Below, piece by piece: positions 42,235 through 54,903 of a stretch of 64,000 bases of DNA. Source of the stretch: Muricea muricata (Eukaryota > Cnidaria > Anthozoa > Malacalcyonacea > Plexauridae); assembly GCA_963855995.1 (NCBI GenBank), contig OY979717.1, forward strand, positions 11,218,001 through 11,282,000, given 5' to 3'. The stretch's first letter is position 1. Each line of letters starts with the position of its first letter. The notes beneath the pieces were generated by a model. That model was not told where the DNA came from, searched no databases, and was given only the letters and a program-made list of their open reading frames with translations. The translations under genes were made by a program, and so were the position numbers.

Positions 42235-45200
42235 ATGGCATCTACTGATCCACTCGACGAGGTTTTGTCCATCATAAATGAGAATATTTCATTCTTGCAA
42301 AAGGCGACAAAACTGGCCTCAGTTAAATCGCTATGTGAAAGGGCTATTATCGAGGAATCGCGAAAGAATGAAGATAAGAAAGTTTTCGTGTGCGATTTCT
42401 TCCATTTGCAATTCCCGCAAAGTGAACAAGAACGCTGTTCAAATCACCTTCCTGTTAGGTCAGTCTTATGAATAATATATAAATATTAGTATATCGAATA
42501 GTTTACACAGTCATTGGAATATATTACCATATTTTTTTTTTCGTGAAGCGTATATAAAATATACAGAATGGCCTAGCATATTGCCATAGTATTTATCAGA
42601 TAGCCAACCTTGGCATATTCTGTGTGATTGTATTTATTATTTCACCATAAATAATGTATGTCTGCATTGCTTATGTTTTATATGCGACTCACCCCAGTGT
42701 AGAATACATCATCGAAATAGTTTACTCTGAGATATTTATTATAATATTGTAGTTTATTGCTGCTCTGAATAGTCTGAAATGGAACCATTTAGCATGATAG
42801 TTGGGCTTCTGTGTATGTTATTGTATGTAATGGTGTGTTTGTTTGTTTGTTTGTGCGTGTCGTGTTCTTGGTTCAGTGGAACTGTTTAAACCCAGTGTTT
42901 ATGTTTAGCATTACACTATAAGCCTGCTTTGTGGAATAAATGTAATGTAATTGTATTGTTGGGTTTAACCTTGTGTAGTATGTGCCAATGGGCAGATGAA
43001 ATAGTAACTAATTTGTGATCATAATCATGGATAGTAATCATTTGTTGAGAAAATGGGAAGTGGGAAATGAGAGGTTACTTAATGAAGTGAACTAAGTGGC
43101 ATTTATCAGCAGCCAACCCAGAGAAATTGATTTAAAATTCATTGTTAATTTTCCAAGGCTCCAGTAAGTGATTAAAAGTACTATATTTTCACACACAGTG
43201 GTTTGCAGAGAAGACTTTAGGTTTTTTCTTAATATTAATGACAGATATTTATTGGTACAATATGTCAAATCATGTTTCCGGTACCAGTGCCAGTTCTAAA
43301 TACTGTTACCAGTAACCTAAATTGATCTGACTAATTGCTGTGTGTAAACATGCTGTAAAGTGGTTCACCATTGTTTGTAATTTGGTAGAATATCTATCTT
43401 TGCTTTGGCGTAAGGTGCACAGCACTTCTTATACTGTTGTATATCAAACCCTATACTGTTAAATAGCAAACTGTTATATTTATCTTAAGTTTCTGAATGC
43501 TTGAATACATGCCCTTGTAGCCTGCTTTATAGTCAGTTGTTGGAACCTTTTATACCCTACACTGGCCTAAAGGTAGTCCCTATTATTGTTCATTGATTTT
43601 CAGTGAACATTAACTGACCATTTCATCATTAGTCCCACAAAAAGGAAAGGAAATATGTTTCCATTCTAAACATTCACACTGTTTTTGCTAGAAAGCAACA
43701 ATTGCCTAGTTATTATTTTAACTCTACCTGTACATTTTGATCAAGAGATTCAAATTTAGAAAAAAATGTTATATGTTTACACATCATTTGACAAACCATT
43801 TATGATTCACATTGTGACATGTGCACACTAAGCACAAGTGTCTATGAGATAGAATACAATTCCTAAAAGTGTTTATGAGTGTGTGATGTATTGATCTGTG
43901 TGATAAGCGGAACCTGCACTTAAGATGTTAATTTGGCATTTTAGCCTCATTCTATCTATTTATAAAGTTAATAACTAAGTTAATATACCATTAGCACATA
44001 TTAATTAGAGTTATTAATTATTCAGATCACACCTTGTATTTTGCTACAAAAATAATTCTGCCTGTGACTGAGTTTACATGGTTTTCCTGCATTTTCCATA
44101 TTTAGGAGTACTGGAGATGGCAATTGTTTGTACAATGCATGTTCCATTGCATTGTGTGGCAACGAATCCCTTTCATGTTACCTCCGTTGTCTCACAAGTA
44201 TAGAATTATTCCTAAACTCTGCATATTATGCTAAACATCCGATTATTGAGCAGCAGCACAACAAAGGCGCATTTAGTTCCATTGCAAATACTTTTGCGAT
44301 GTGTTTGTCCATGACAATGCTCTGGATTCTGTAACAAAAGAAGATCATTGCAAACCTATTATCACTGAAGCATACAGCAATGCATTGAATCATCAGTGGA
44401 GCTCATTTATTTGTCTTCTTGCTTTGTCAAGTGTAGTTAAGCTTCCAATTGAGTCATATTTTCCCATTACCCCCAGTGAAGAGAACATTGACTCACTGTC
44501 CACAATGTTTAACTGCACTATATACCCAAGAGAAACAGCAGCATCAATTTCAAATGAGAAAATTCATATATTTCGGTGTGCATTAATGCCTATGGATTAT
44601 CCCAGGCTTGGTAAAGTTCCTGCCACCAAAAATCACTATGTACCTCTCTGTGAACCAAAAGATAGCAGCAACCTGGTAGGTATTCAACGTCTTGTCTTGA
44701 AACAAGTCTCCACGGGTATTAATGTTAGTTCCACAGAAGTAATAAAGAATACGCCGCCTATCGAACAAATACCAACATCACCATCATCAACCAGCTTTCC
44801 AGAAAATTCCTCTGCACCCTCAAGTTCTTCCTCTGCACCCTCGACTTCTTCCTCTTGGTCGCAACAGGCTAAAAAGAAGCAAACCGTTCTTGATAACCTA
44901 TTTCCAATTAAAAGAAAGTTCGTTGAGGAAAGTGACGACGAAGAGATCCCAACAGGAAGTATTCCGCCTAAAAAAAGTCTAAGCAGCTCATTGGTTAAAG
45001 AAGACGCAGCGACAACATCCGAAACATCGTGTTTTCCTAATGATATTGCAAACTACGTCAACGTTGGCACCTTAACCGATGAAAAAAAGTATAATGTTCT
45101 TTGTAATGTCTGGGTACCATCTGTAAACTATCCATTTCCTTTGGTGAACGGCAGGAAGTTTCGTTTGGACTGGATGAATTTGTTTCCATGGCTGACGTAC

Positions 45201-46724
45201 TCACCAAAGGTAGATGGAGCCTTCTGCATAAACTGCGTGCTGTTCGGTGCAGAATGCATGGCAACGCACAATGCCAGTAAACTGCAAAGGCTTTTTAAAA
45301 CCCCGTTCACAACCTGGCAGGTCGGACCAGCTAAATTTCGGGAGCATTGTGAAAAGTCACCAATTCCCCAAGCAGCCACAGTGCGTGCAGCGGTACTTAG
45401 ATCTCACATGGAACAAAAGTCGGCACCCATTGACGTTATGTTGGATGACATGAAAATGCAGCAAATAGAAGAGAACAGAAAGCTTCTAAGGCCCATCACT
45501 GGAGCGATCGTTATTTGTGGAAGGCAAAATATTCCCCTACGTGAACATAGAGACGATTCATCAAACTATCTGTCAGATGACTTTAACTGTGGCAATTTTA
45601 TCGAGATTCTGAAGTATGGGGATATGTGTGCTGGTAAAACTGTTGAAGAACTTTTCAAGAGTACTCCAAAGAATATGTCGTACAAATCTAAAACAACTCA
45701 GAATGAAATTATTGATATATGTAGCGATTTAATTACAAAGAAAATCACTGACGAGATCCGCGAAGCAAGGTTTTACAGCATCCTCGCTGACGAAGCAGCA
45801 GATTGTGGCAACGTAGAACAGCTTATTGTTGTCTTTCGGTTTGCAGACAAGCAGTGTCAGATAAGAGAGGAGTTTCTTGGTTTTGTCCCATGCAAAAAGG
45901 GTTTGACGGGCGATGCTGTTGCTACCACCATTAAAGAATTCCTTCATGACCTAAATTTACCGATTGATGATTGTCGTGGTCAGGGGTATGATGGAGCTGG
46001 GAACATGGCCGGACGGTTATCTGGAGTGGCAGCTAAAATACAAGAAACCAACGAGAAGGCTCTTTATGTGCATTGTAACTCCCACCGTTTAAACCTTTGC
46101 CTCGCTGCTTGCTGCAAAGAACAACTTGTTAGAAATATGATGGAACATGTTCGCGTTGCCACGGAATTCTTCAACATTTCTCCAAAGCGTTTTGAGTTAT
46201 TGGTCAAGACCATCGAAGAATTGCTTCCATCTGCGAATCATAAACGTCTGATTAATGTTTGTAAAACAAGATGGGTGGCAAGAATTGATGGTTTGTCAGT
46301 TTTCATCGAGGTTTTTCCCGCGATAGTTAGATGTTTCGAAATCATTCGTGATAACGTCGGTGACAAGTGGAATCCAGAATCTGTCCGAAAAGCCGGCCCT
46401 TTATATTTAGCTACTGTGTCCTTTTCATTTATTGTTGCGTTGGTTGTGGTCTCAAGATGTCTTCAGGTGACTCGTCCGCTCACAGTTCAACTGCAGAAAT
46501 CGGCTTTGGATGCTGGAGCAGCTAGAGAAAAGGTCACTGGTCTGTATGTGCATCTGGAGAAAATGAGAAAGGACGTGGATGCAAGACACGAGTCGTGGTA
46601 CGAAGAAGCAGAATCTATTGGCAACAGCGTTGGAAGCATTCCAGATCAACCAAGAACGATAGGGAGGCAACAACACGATGATCAAATTTTACCTTACTAT
46701 CGCTATGCTGCTGTTCCAAGATGA
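42235..46724 (+). pseudogene. OTU-like domain fused to hAT/ZMYM-type transposase, frameshifted and truncated
   Basis: Exon 1 is 42235-42458 (ends HLPV plus AG of an Arg codon); exon 2 starts at 44106 after TTTAG, in phase. Exon 2 opens with RSTGDGNCLYNACSIALCGN, the DGNC motif of OTU cysteine-protease-like and vertnin-like domains. The frame then shifts by one base near 44305-44325 and continues to 46724. That part has a serine-rich linker, a TTF-type zinc-finger region (WVPSVNYPFP...GAFCINCVLFGAECM), a DUF4371-like segment, and hAT transposase signatures (YSILADEAADC, QGYDGAGNMAG, VHCNSHRLNLCL), as in P52rIPK/ZMYM proteins. The C-terminal hAT dimerisation domain is absent: the frame runs into a minisatellite. 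Either a domesticated gene damaged here or an element relic; a base-call error at the shift is possible. Confidence 0.7.
42459..44105 (+). other. Intron of the OTU-hAT gene
   Basis: Bounded by AG|GTCAGT and TTTAG|GAGT. Contains short low-complexity runs (for example TGTTTGTTTGTTTGTTTG near 42834) and nothing I recognise. Confidence 0.5.
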
Positions 46725-47490
46725 TCCACAAGTTAACATTTTACCTTACTATCGTTATGCTGCTGTTCCAAGATGATCTACCCCACAAGTTAACATTTTA
46801 CCTTACTGTCGTTATGCTGCTCTTTCATGCTGATCTACAAGTTAACGTTTCACCTTACTATCGCTATGCTGCTGTTCCAAGATGATCTACAAGTTAACAT
46901 TTTACTTTACAATCGTTACGCTGCTGTTCCAAGGTGATCCACAAGTTAACATTTTACTTTACTATCGTTATGCTGTTGTTTCATGATGATCTACAAGTTA
47001 ACATTTTACCTTACTATCGTTATGCTGCTGTTCTAAGATGGCCCGCAAGTTACCTTACTATCGTTATGCTGCTGTTCCAAGATGATCTACAAGTTAACAT
47101 TTTACCTTACTATCGTTATGCTGCTCTTTCATGCTGATCTACAAGTTAACATTTTACCTTACTATCGTTATGCTGCTGTTCCAAGACGATCTACAAGTTA
47201 ACATTTTACCTTACTATCGTTATGCTGCTGTTCCAAGACGATCTACAAGTTAACATTTCACCTTACTATCGTTATGCTGCTGTTCCAAGATGATCTACAA
47301 GTTAACATTTTACCTTACTATCGTTATGCTGCTCTTTCATGCTGATCTACAAGTTAACATTTTACCTTACTATCGTTATGCTGCTGTTCCAAGACGATCT
47401 ACAAGTTAACATTTCACCTTACTATCGTTATGCTGCTGTTCCAAGATGATCTACAAGTTAACATTTTACCTTACTATCGTTATGATGTGT
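46676..47490. repeat. 52-bp minisatellite, about 15 units
   Basis: The unit is close to ATGATCTACAAGTTAACATT followed by TTACCTTACTATCGTTATGC and TGCTGTTCCAAG. Variants include TCTTTCATGCTG for GTTCCAAGATG, occurring at regular intervals, so a higher-order repeat is likely. The first unit overlaps the 3' end of the transposase frame and supplies its last residues (PYYRYAAVPR). Small frames within it are artefacts. Confidence 0.9.
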
Positions 47491-47699
47491 TTCGTGGTGC
47501 TCTACAAGAGAACATTTACGGTTGTGATGCTGGGAGTCAAGACATATGAACATTTTCCGTCGTCGTTTACATTTGCTGCTGTTCCAAGATGATTAACACC
47601 ATAATAATGGTCATCATCGTTGCTCGAATCGGTATGTTGATTATTAATAAATCTTGTAATTTGTATGTGTTTTGTTGTTTTTTGTCTGAAAAAACAGGT

Positions 47700-47880
47700 A
47701 CGTTTAGCGCCAATTTTAATATTTATTTTATGCTCAAAATGCTGGAAATGGCATTTCCGGGCTTCAAATTTCAAAAATTTTCCGGGGGGGAAGCCCCCGG
47801 ATCCCCCTACAGGGCGTGGCCTCCGGCCACGCCTGTGTTGCAATGCTACGGTCAATTTACAACGCTAGATCCGCCCCTGT
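47700..47880. repeat. GC-rich repeat-end fragment
   Basis: Contains GGGGGGGAAGCCCCCGGATC and the hairpin GCGTGGCCTCCGGCCACGCC, ending CTAGATCCGCCCCTG. The style matches the end of a dispersed element and not a gene; no boundaries are defined. Confidence 0.4.
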
Positions 47881-47920
47881 AAATTGTCATGCATCGAAAA
47901 TCATCTCAGGAGCTCCAGAG

Positions 47921-48163
47921 TACACAGCAAAAAACGCACAACCTGTTCTGGCCTGTTGAAAACAGCATTGAACGTTGTTGTGCTGCCCACATTGTTCAAG
48001 GTTGTCAACAATACGGAACAAGTTGATGAGCCTGAATTACCCTGCAATCAGGTGTAACAATGTTGAACAATATTGTTAACAACCTTGAACAATGTGGGCA
48101 GCACAACATTGTTCAATGCTGTTTTCATCAGGCCAGAACAGGTTGTGCGTTTTTTGCTGTGTA
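47921..48163. mobile_element. MITE with inverted ends of about 90 bp
   Basis: The left end TACACAGCAAAAAACGCACA followed by ACCTGTTCTGGCCTG is mirrored by CAGGCCAGAACAGGTTGTGC followed by GTTTTTTGCTGTGTA. Matching continues inward through AACAGCATTGAAC and GCTGCCCACATTGTTCAAGG. No coding capacity. It abuts the next MITE directly. Confidence 0.85.
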
Positions 48164-48290
48164 GGGGTCAGTTGTACGAAAGGTGAATAGAGTTATTCAC
48201 CGGATAGTGATTTTTTAGAACTTCTGCGGCAGTTTAAAAAATCAATATCCGATGGATAGCACTATCCACCTTTCGCACAGAGCCGACCCC
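48164..48290. mobile_element. MITE-like element, GGGGCCGGTTGT family, copy 3
   Basis: 127 bp, from GGGGTCAGTTGTACGAAAGG to CCTTTCGCACAGAGCCGACC followed by CC, with mirrored TATTCACCGGATAGTG / ATGGATAGCACTATCC inside. It lies immediately 3' of another MITE and about 90 bp upstream of the PIGQ start codon. Confidence 0.7.
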
Positions 48291-48377
48291 TGCAGGCCAT
48301 CAAATCAGAGATTAAATAATTCGTATACTTCATCTAAGAAAAATGTAACTTAAATTTAAAATTTATCAGCTTCGAAC

Positions 48378-51150
48378 ATGGCGGCGAAACCCCGAGCGAC
48401 TGTCATATTTTCAAAAGATGGCGCTTTTTCATTATCTACAGGATGTAATATTCTTTATGGTCAAGAAACCGTCGACAGGAATGGAGATAAAATGATATAT
48501 GTGGATGAGGTTGCTCCTTTGCTAGAAAATAATATCGAAGGAATGCAGAGCAAATACACACTCAATAAAAATTCAACTATGAACTCCAGAAATTCGAGAT
48601 TTATACTTGGGTTTGTTTTTAACAATAACATTGTGAATCGGGAAATATTGTTTGAAGTGTTGAAACAAGAATTTCAATTTGAAATAATTTGTTTGGTATC
48701 AGTAGATGAAATATTCACAGGAAAATCGCTTGTAATCCTATATTCAAACGATTCTCGACACACACACACTTGCAATATAACAAGTATACCCAAGGTCGAA
48801 GTTCGTATTGTTTGCCTAAAAAGAAATCTAAGCCTTTCCAACTTAAGTTGGCTGCATTCAGTGGATTGGGATCGGGCAACAGGGAGTAGAGAGAAGCTGT
48901 CTAATATTTGTAATTTGAATGGAATTCTTAGAGATCACCAAGCACATACAACAGATCCTGCAAATGGAACAAGAAGAAATGAGGGTCATCGCAGTAGTTC
49001 TGCCTTTAAATTGCTATTCCTATCCATTTCATGGTTACTCAGTTTGATCCTGACCAGCATCAAATTTCCTACAATTTTCACACAATTGCTTAGCCTTTTA
49101 CCTAAATATCTCTTTGTTGCTAAACAACTGGTGTACAGATTTGATCAAATATATAATATGTTTGTTGATAAACAAGAAATTCACCAGCAAGATAACAAAC
49201 ACTGTTCAAAGGACATAAGTAATGGAAATGTGGCTGTATCATTATTAATCGACATTATTTTAGGATTCCTTGTTATATATTTTGTCTTCTCAAACCAGCA
49301 TTGTATCTACATATCCTCATGGTTAATTGGTCAGAAATACAATATTGCAGAACACTTATCAAGCCTACTCAAATGGTTGATGGGTGCACCAGCTGGTTTG
49401 AAGCTAAACATACCATTAAATCAATTCTTGGGAAATTTTTATACCTATCATGTATACCTTTGGACGAATTATCTTTATTTTATTGAGTCATACTTGCCAA
49501 TGATTATTTTATGCTGCACACTGGCTGGTGGCCTTGGAGTGACATTCCTGCTTGCTCTGTTATGTGATGTACTATTACTCCTAACTGTACATATTTATTG
49601 CTTCTATATTTATGCTGCCAGACTTTTTTGCCTGGAAATCCATGTCTTAGCATCATTGCTAAGATTATTCACTGGTATGTAAGACCAGCTTATTTTTCAG
49701 CTGCCTTGACATCAGTATCATGCCGTTACATTTTTAATGTATATATATGGAGAAAGGGTTGATTAAAGCCTAAGGGGAAGAGTTAAGGGTGGATAGGTTT
49801 TTATAATACAATTTTTAAGATAGACTGGAGGCAAAAAAGACAGTGTACAATTTGGTTCTTAGAAATCTCTGAAATCCCTGAAAATCTATAAATTTGAATA
49901 TAGCTCTCTAAGTGAGATGATGTGGTTGAGCCAAAATAATCTTATTGGAGCCTTGACTTCCACCATTTTTTAAGCACTTTGACAATACAGCTTATATTGT
50001 TTACATTTATTATATAAAGTACAGTGCTTTATAAGGATTTTGGGCACTGATAAAACTGATAATTTCACAAGTGAGATTATTTATGATGAAAATTATCGCT
50101 TTTCAAACAATCACCAATCATAGCTTCTGGACGTTATATATTGGTGGAAACCTGTAGTTTATATATTAAACAGAAAAATACATGGGTGCTTGGAAATACC
50201 AGATTTATTTCGTTTGCTGCGCTCACTCGTGAGATATCATGTTCAACACTCAAAATAAATCTGGTATTTCTGTGCACCCATGTATTATTCTCTATTTATT
50301 TTTCTATTTACAGGCAAGAAGTGGAATTTTCTACGTAGCAGAGTTGACTCAGTCGAGTATGATGTGGATAGGCTGTTTATTGGAACCTTACTGTTTACAA
50401 TTGTATTGTTTTTATTTCCCACAGTACTTCTCTATTACATTGTCTTTGCCAGTCTAAGATTGCTGGTTTTAATTATTCAGTCATTCTTATATGGTGCTGT
50501 GGCTTTGTTAAATTCCTTTCCTTTCTTTGGGTTATGGTTGTATTTTGTGAAACCAGAGAGACTACCAGGTATGGATGTCATAGTAATAATATTTTTAGTA
50601 ATTGCCAGCAGTGCTTGTAGCAGAAGTAACTGACTAGGCACTATTAGTAAAAATGTCTCTTTAAAATGTTTCCCTTATCCTTTTGATGGTCAATGGGCCA
50701 TGTTGTTCAAAGCTAGATTGACTGAAATCAACCAGGGCTAGAATGTAAGAAAATCATTTGATAAATTTTCGTAAATTATAACCAACCACTTATTAAACCT
50801 TATTAGTTTATGGTTTAGGTTGGTGGCAACCAATGGAAACATTCAAATGACTCTATAGCTGCTAATACGTAATTTTCTTCCAACCATTTCCTTTTGTTAC
50901 TTTAACAGGAATAATGATTGTCAATGCAAAGGCTCTTACCTGTACGTCAGGAAACCTCATCCCTAAAGACGTTCATGTTTCACAACCAGATTCTTGTTTA
51001 TATTTATCCTTTGAATACAAGTGTTTGCCATTGGGCAACCTGTTTACAAACTGCAGCAGTGTTATGGTTGAAACAATATATAAGAACATATTTGGTGAAG
51101 GCATATTTAAGAAACTTTTAACTGGGCAAATAATTAGTAAACCAAATTGA
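48378..51150 (+). CDS. PIGQ: PIGQ, GPI-GlcNAc transferase subunit Q (GPI1)
   Basis: Three exons join in phase: 48378-49674, 50314-50568, 50909-51150, giving 597 residues (human isoforms 581 and 760). PIGQ is a membrane subunit of the complex that adds GlcNAc to phosphatidylinositol, the first step of GPI-anchor synthesis, on the cytoplasmic face of the ER. Recognisable family seg­ments: LLKWLMGAPAGLKLN, FYTYHVYLWTNYL, LTVHIYCFYIYAARLFCLEI, then across the first splice GKKWNFLRSRVDSVEYDVDR followed by LFIGTLLFTIVLFLFPT. Several hydrophobic helices span about residues 210-520. The ATG (AACATGGCGGCG) has good context. The N-terminal 200 residues are less conserved; the C-terminal exon fits by position and phase but is divergent. 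Confidence 0.92.
50180..50282. repeat. Fold-back repeat in PIGQ intron 1
   Basis: CATGGGTGCTTGGAAATACC followed by AGATTTATT is mirrored by AATAAATCTGGTATTTCTGT followed by GCACCCATG, with a loop of about 45 bp containing GCTGCGCTCACTCGTGAGATATC. Probably a small fold-back or MITE. It ends about 30 bp before the exon 2 acceptor. Confidence 0.75.
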
Positions 51151-53041
51151 ATTTAGGCTTAGGTAGTGAAAGAGATGGTTTGAAAACTGAGTAGAATTAC
51201 AATTGTTATATAAAGTCATTATCTATGATGGCCAATGTTTATGCAATGCTGTGTTGGGCTCGTGTTAGACTTTGATCAAGTCCATCTCACCTCAGACGGA
51301 ACAGAGAGACAGCCTTGATCCAAGTCTATACTTGTGTGTGTTTTATGTTTTTACTAAATTTACCAATTCTTGGCTTTTGCTACCAAGCAATGAATTAGGG
51401 TGGGGTCAACATCAGCTGAATTACAGAGCATCCAAGGTTTAACTTTTCATTAATTATGTGTATCACTGGCTTAGCCAGTGTGCTAAAAAGAGGCATTCTC
51501 CCCCCTGAAAATACTCATCATGGAATTTAAAAATGGCCAGGGGGGAGAAGGCCTCTCCTGAACCTCTGTATACTCTGTGACTGTATTGATGATTACGCTG
51601 TAACATACACATGGGAACACAGAAACATTTAGTTCACTTTGATCTCATTGTTTTTATATTTGGAATTGACTATCCAAAAATGTGACGTCGTATGAAACTA
51701 ACGTTCCTAAAACATTGCTATTAGTTAGCTGGACAAGAATAGAAAAACCACATGACTTCATAATGACTTTTATTGTGATTGTAATTGGATTCCAAACATC
51801 TTTTCTATGGTATACAGTTCTTACACGAACGTTGGACCTCAAAAATACCTGTGGTTCTAGTTTCATATCATGAAAAAATTAGGGTCGGAACTCGGAAATA
51901 CATACTTACATCTTCGGATGAATTTAGGTAATATGTTGTTTCGTTTACGCATCTTGACTGTGAAAATGGGACATATGTGCTAAATGCGCGTTTTGAATAG
52001 TTTGTCATAAAAATAATAGGATCGGCAGAAAAAATTAGGGTCGGTCGGGGAACAGGGAAGCGGAACCACGGGGTTTTTTAGGCCTTGCTCACAAATTTGT
52101 CGCACATACAAGAAACACTTCATTCCCGGAATTGATGCACTCGATTATACAGTTAACTAGCAAATTGAAATGTCCATACATTTCCATCGCAGAATGTCAC
52201 TCATTAACGGACTATACTTTTGAGGATATGGTCAAGCAACCGATCTGAACGTTGTAACCCAATAAAATCACTGGTTACAATGTTTGTGATAATCCCAATA
52301 ATTTATTTGGTACAATAATCTGATAATAATCTTACTGGGATTTTGATCGAGTGGGTCAAACTGGAAGTTTGAGGAATGCGTGTGCAAGCCCGAGTACTGG
52401 AACGAGAGAATTTACAACACCGTCTGATATGTAAAATTATATATGTAACGAAATTAATGAACTTTAAAAAATCTTTTGCAAAAATAATATATGTAAAGGT
52501 CCTTAATTATAGCAATATATATTTTATACTTGGAGAGGTTTAATTTTTATGCAACCGTTATTGCTATCCCTTTTATTGAAATGTCATCATCACGGGTTAT
52601 GTATTTCACCACCTCGAAACTTGAGATCAGATTTTACCTGTTACGTATGTCTGACCCACACATCCTGCCCTGAACGGACGCCTGCGGGAAGGAAGTCCCA
52701 GCACAGTCACTACATGTCAGACAACTTTACTTACATACGAGAAAACACCTTTACAACAGAAGATTTTATGTAATAGAGAACAAAATACAATGCATAATAA
52801 TTTCTATAATAGGCTAAAGGTCGAACTAGGCAAGAACTATAGGCAGAAAGAACGCAATCGTTTGCCACAGCTACAAAGAGAATCTTAAAATTAGTAGAAT
52901 TGCAAAGTTTGGTGGCGAAATGTTCTAAAATATGGAAGATAGCCCTGCGAAGTTTGCACATTTTGTATATACACTGTATTTGTATCACGCGCGGAAAGTT
53001 ACCATTTTTGAGCTAAAATTGCCGCGAAAATATCGTATCAG
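51151..53041. other. Spacer downstream of PIGQ
   Basis: No gene recognised. AATTAGGGTCGG occurs at about 51879 and again at about 52035, suggesting a dispersed repeat. CTCCCCCCTGAAAATACTCA near 51500 and GGCCAGGGGGGAGAAGGC near 51540 form a loose inverted pair. Confidence 0.4.
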
Positions 53042-54545
53042 GGTTCCGCATGAAGGTTACAAAAGCGCCACATCAAGGTTACAAAAGTTCCACATCAAGG
53101 TTACAAAAGTGCCACATCAAGGTTACAAAAGCTCCATATCAAGGTTACAAAAGCTACGCATGAAAGTTACAAAAGCTCCATATCAAGGTTACAAAAGCTC
53201 CACATCAAGGTTACAAAAGCTCCGGCAAGGTTACAAAAGCTACGCATGAAAGTTACAAAAGCTCCACATCAAGGTTACAAAAGCTTCACATCAGGGTTAC
53301 AAAAGATCCATATCAAGGTTACAAAAGCTACGCAAGAAAGTTACAAAAGTTCCACATCAAGATTACAAAAGCTCCATATCAAGGTTACAAAAGCTACGCA
53401 AGAAAGTTACAAAAGCTCCACATCAAGGTTACAAAAGCTCCATATCAAGGTTACAAAAGCTACGCATGAAAGTTACAAAAGCTCCACATCAAGGTTACAA
53501 AAGCTCCATATCAAGGTTACAAAAGTTCCATATCAAGGTTACAAAAGCTACGCATGAAAGTTACAAAAGTTCCACATCAAGGTTACAAAAGCTCCATATC
53601 AAGGTTACAAAAGTTCCACATGAAGGTTACAAAAGCTACGCATGAAAGTTACAAAAATTCCACATCAAGGTTACAAAAGCGCCACATCGAGGTTACAAAA
53701 ACGCCACATCGAGGTCACAAAAGTTCCACATCAAGGTTACAAAAGCTCCATGTCAAGGTTACAAAAGCACCATATCAAGGTTACAAAAGTTCCATATAAA
53801 GGTTACAAAAGCTACGCATGAAAGTTACAAAAGTTCCACATCAAGGTTACAAAAGCTACGCATGAAAGTTACAAAAATTCCACATCAAGGTTACAAAAGT
53901 TTCATATCAAGATTACAAAAGCTACGCAGGAAAGTTACAAAAGCTACATATCAAGGTTACTAAAGTTCCATATGAAGATTACAAAAGTTCCATATGAAGG
54001 TTACAAAAGCTCCATGTGAAGGTTACAAAAGCTCCATGTGAAGGTTACAAAAGCGCCATATATGAAGGTTACAAAAGTGCCATATAAAGGTTACAAAAGC
54101 GCCATATATGAAGGTTACAAAAGCGCCATGTAAAGGTTACGAAAGCGCCATGTAAAGGTTACGAAAGCGCCATATATGAAGGTTACAAAAGCGCCATATA
54201 AAGGTTACAAAAGCGCCATATAAAGGTTACAAAAGCGCTATGTGAAGGTTACAAAAGCGCCATGTGAAGGTTACAAAGCGCCACATGTGAAGGTTACAAA
54301 GCGCCATATGTGAAGGTTACAAAGCGCCATATATGAAAGTTACAAAGCGCCATGTAAAGGTTACAAAAGCGCCATATAAAGGTTACAAAAGCGCCATGTA
54401 AAGGTTACAAAGCGCCATATATGAAGGTTACAAAGCGCCATGTAAAGGTTACAAAAGCGCCATATAAAGGTTACAAAAGCGCCATGTGAAGGTTACAAAA
54501 GCGCCATGTGAAGGTTACAAAGCGCCATATGTCAAGGTTAGAAAA
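53042..54545. repeat. 22-bp minisatellite, more than 60 units
   Basis: The core is AAGGTTACAAAAGCTCCACA (plus TC) and its variants. In the left half, CATCAAGG units alternate with TACGCATGAAAG units in a higher-order pattern. In the right half the units become GCGCCATATATGAAGG / GCGCCATGTAAAGG. Decayed units continue to about 54675. Several open frames of KVTK...GYKSS type run through it because some stretches keep a length divisible by three; I do not regard them as genes. Confidence 0.9.
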
Positions 54546-54903
54546 CATGTAGGTCACAAAAATGCCCAATGAAGGCTATAAAAATACCCGATGTACGCAA
54601 AACGTTGCCCTGTGCGGGTCACAAAAATGGCTCATTTAGGTTAAAAAATACCCTATGCAGGTTACAAGTTTATGTGTGAAATTGTGATAACACGCCTTTT
54701 GAGAGCAGGCATGCATGGGTGTGGAACAAAGCATCTACTTTACTCATACGAACTGTGTTGTTTTACTTATTACTTTTATTTATAGCCACATCTTTAGGAT
54801 ATTTGTAGCAACGTTATTCATCGAAAAACTACAGGTAAATTAATTTCAGTGACTGTCGTTCACTTTAAAACACCACTAACACAACTTGCTTTTCTTCACA
54901 TTA

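Noticed and set aside
46676-47490. CRISPR-like array
   Set aside because: Units are contiguous with no unique spacers, in an animal genome; it is a minisatellite.
52932-53799. Three consecutive repeat-rich frames (KVTK..GYKSS)
   Set aside because: They follow the 22-bp minisatellite; openness comes from unit composition, and no start context or conserved domain is present.
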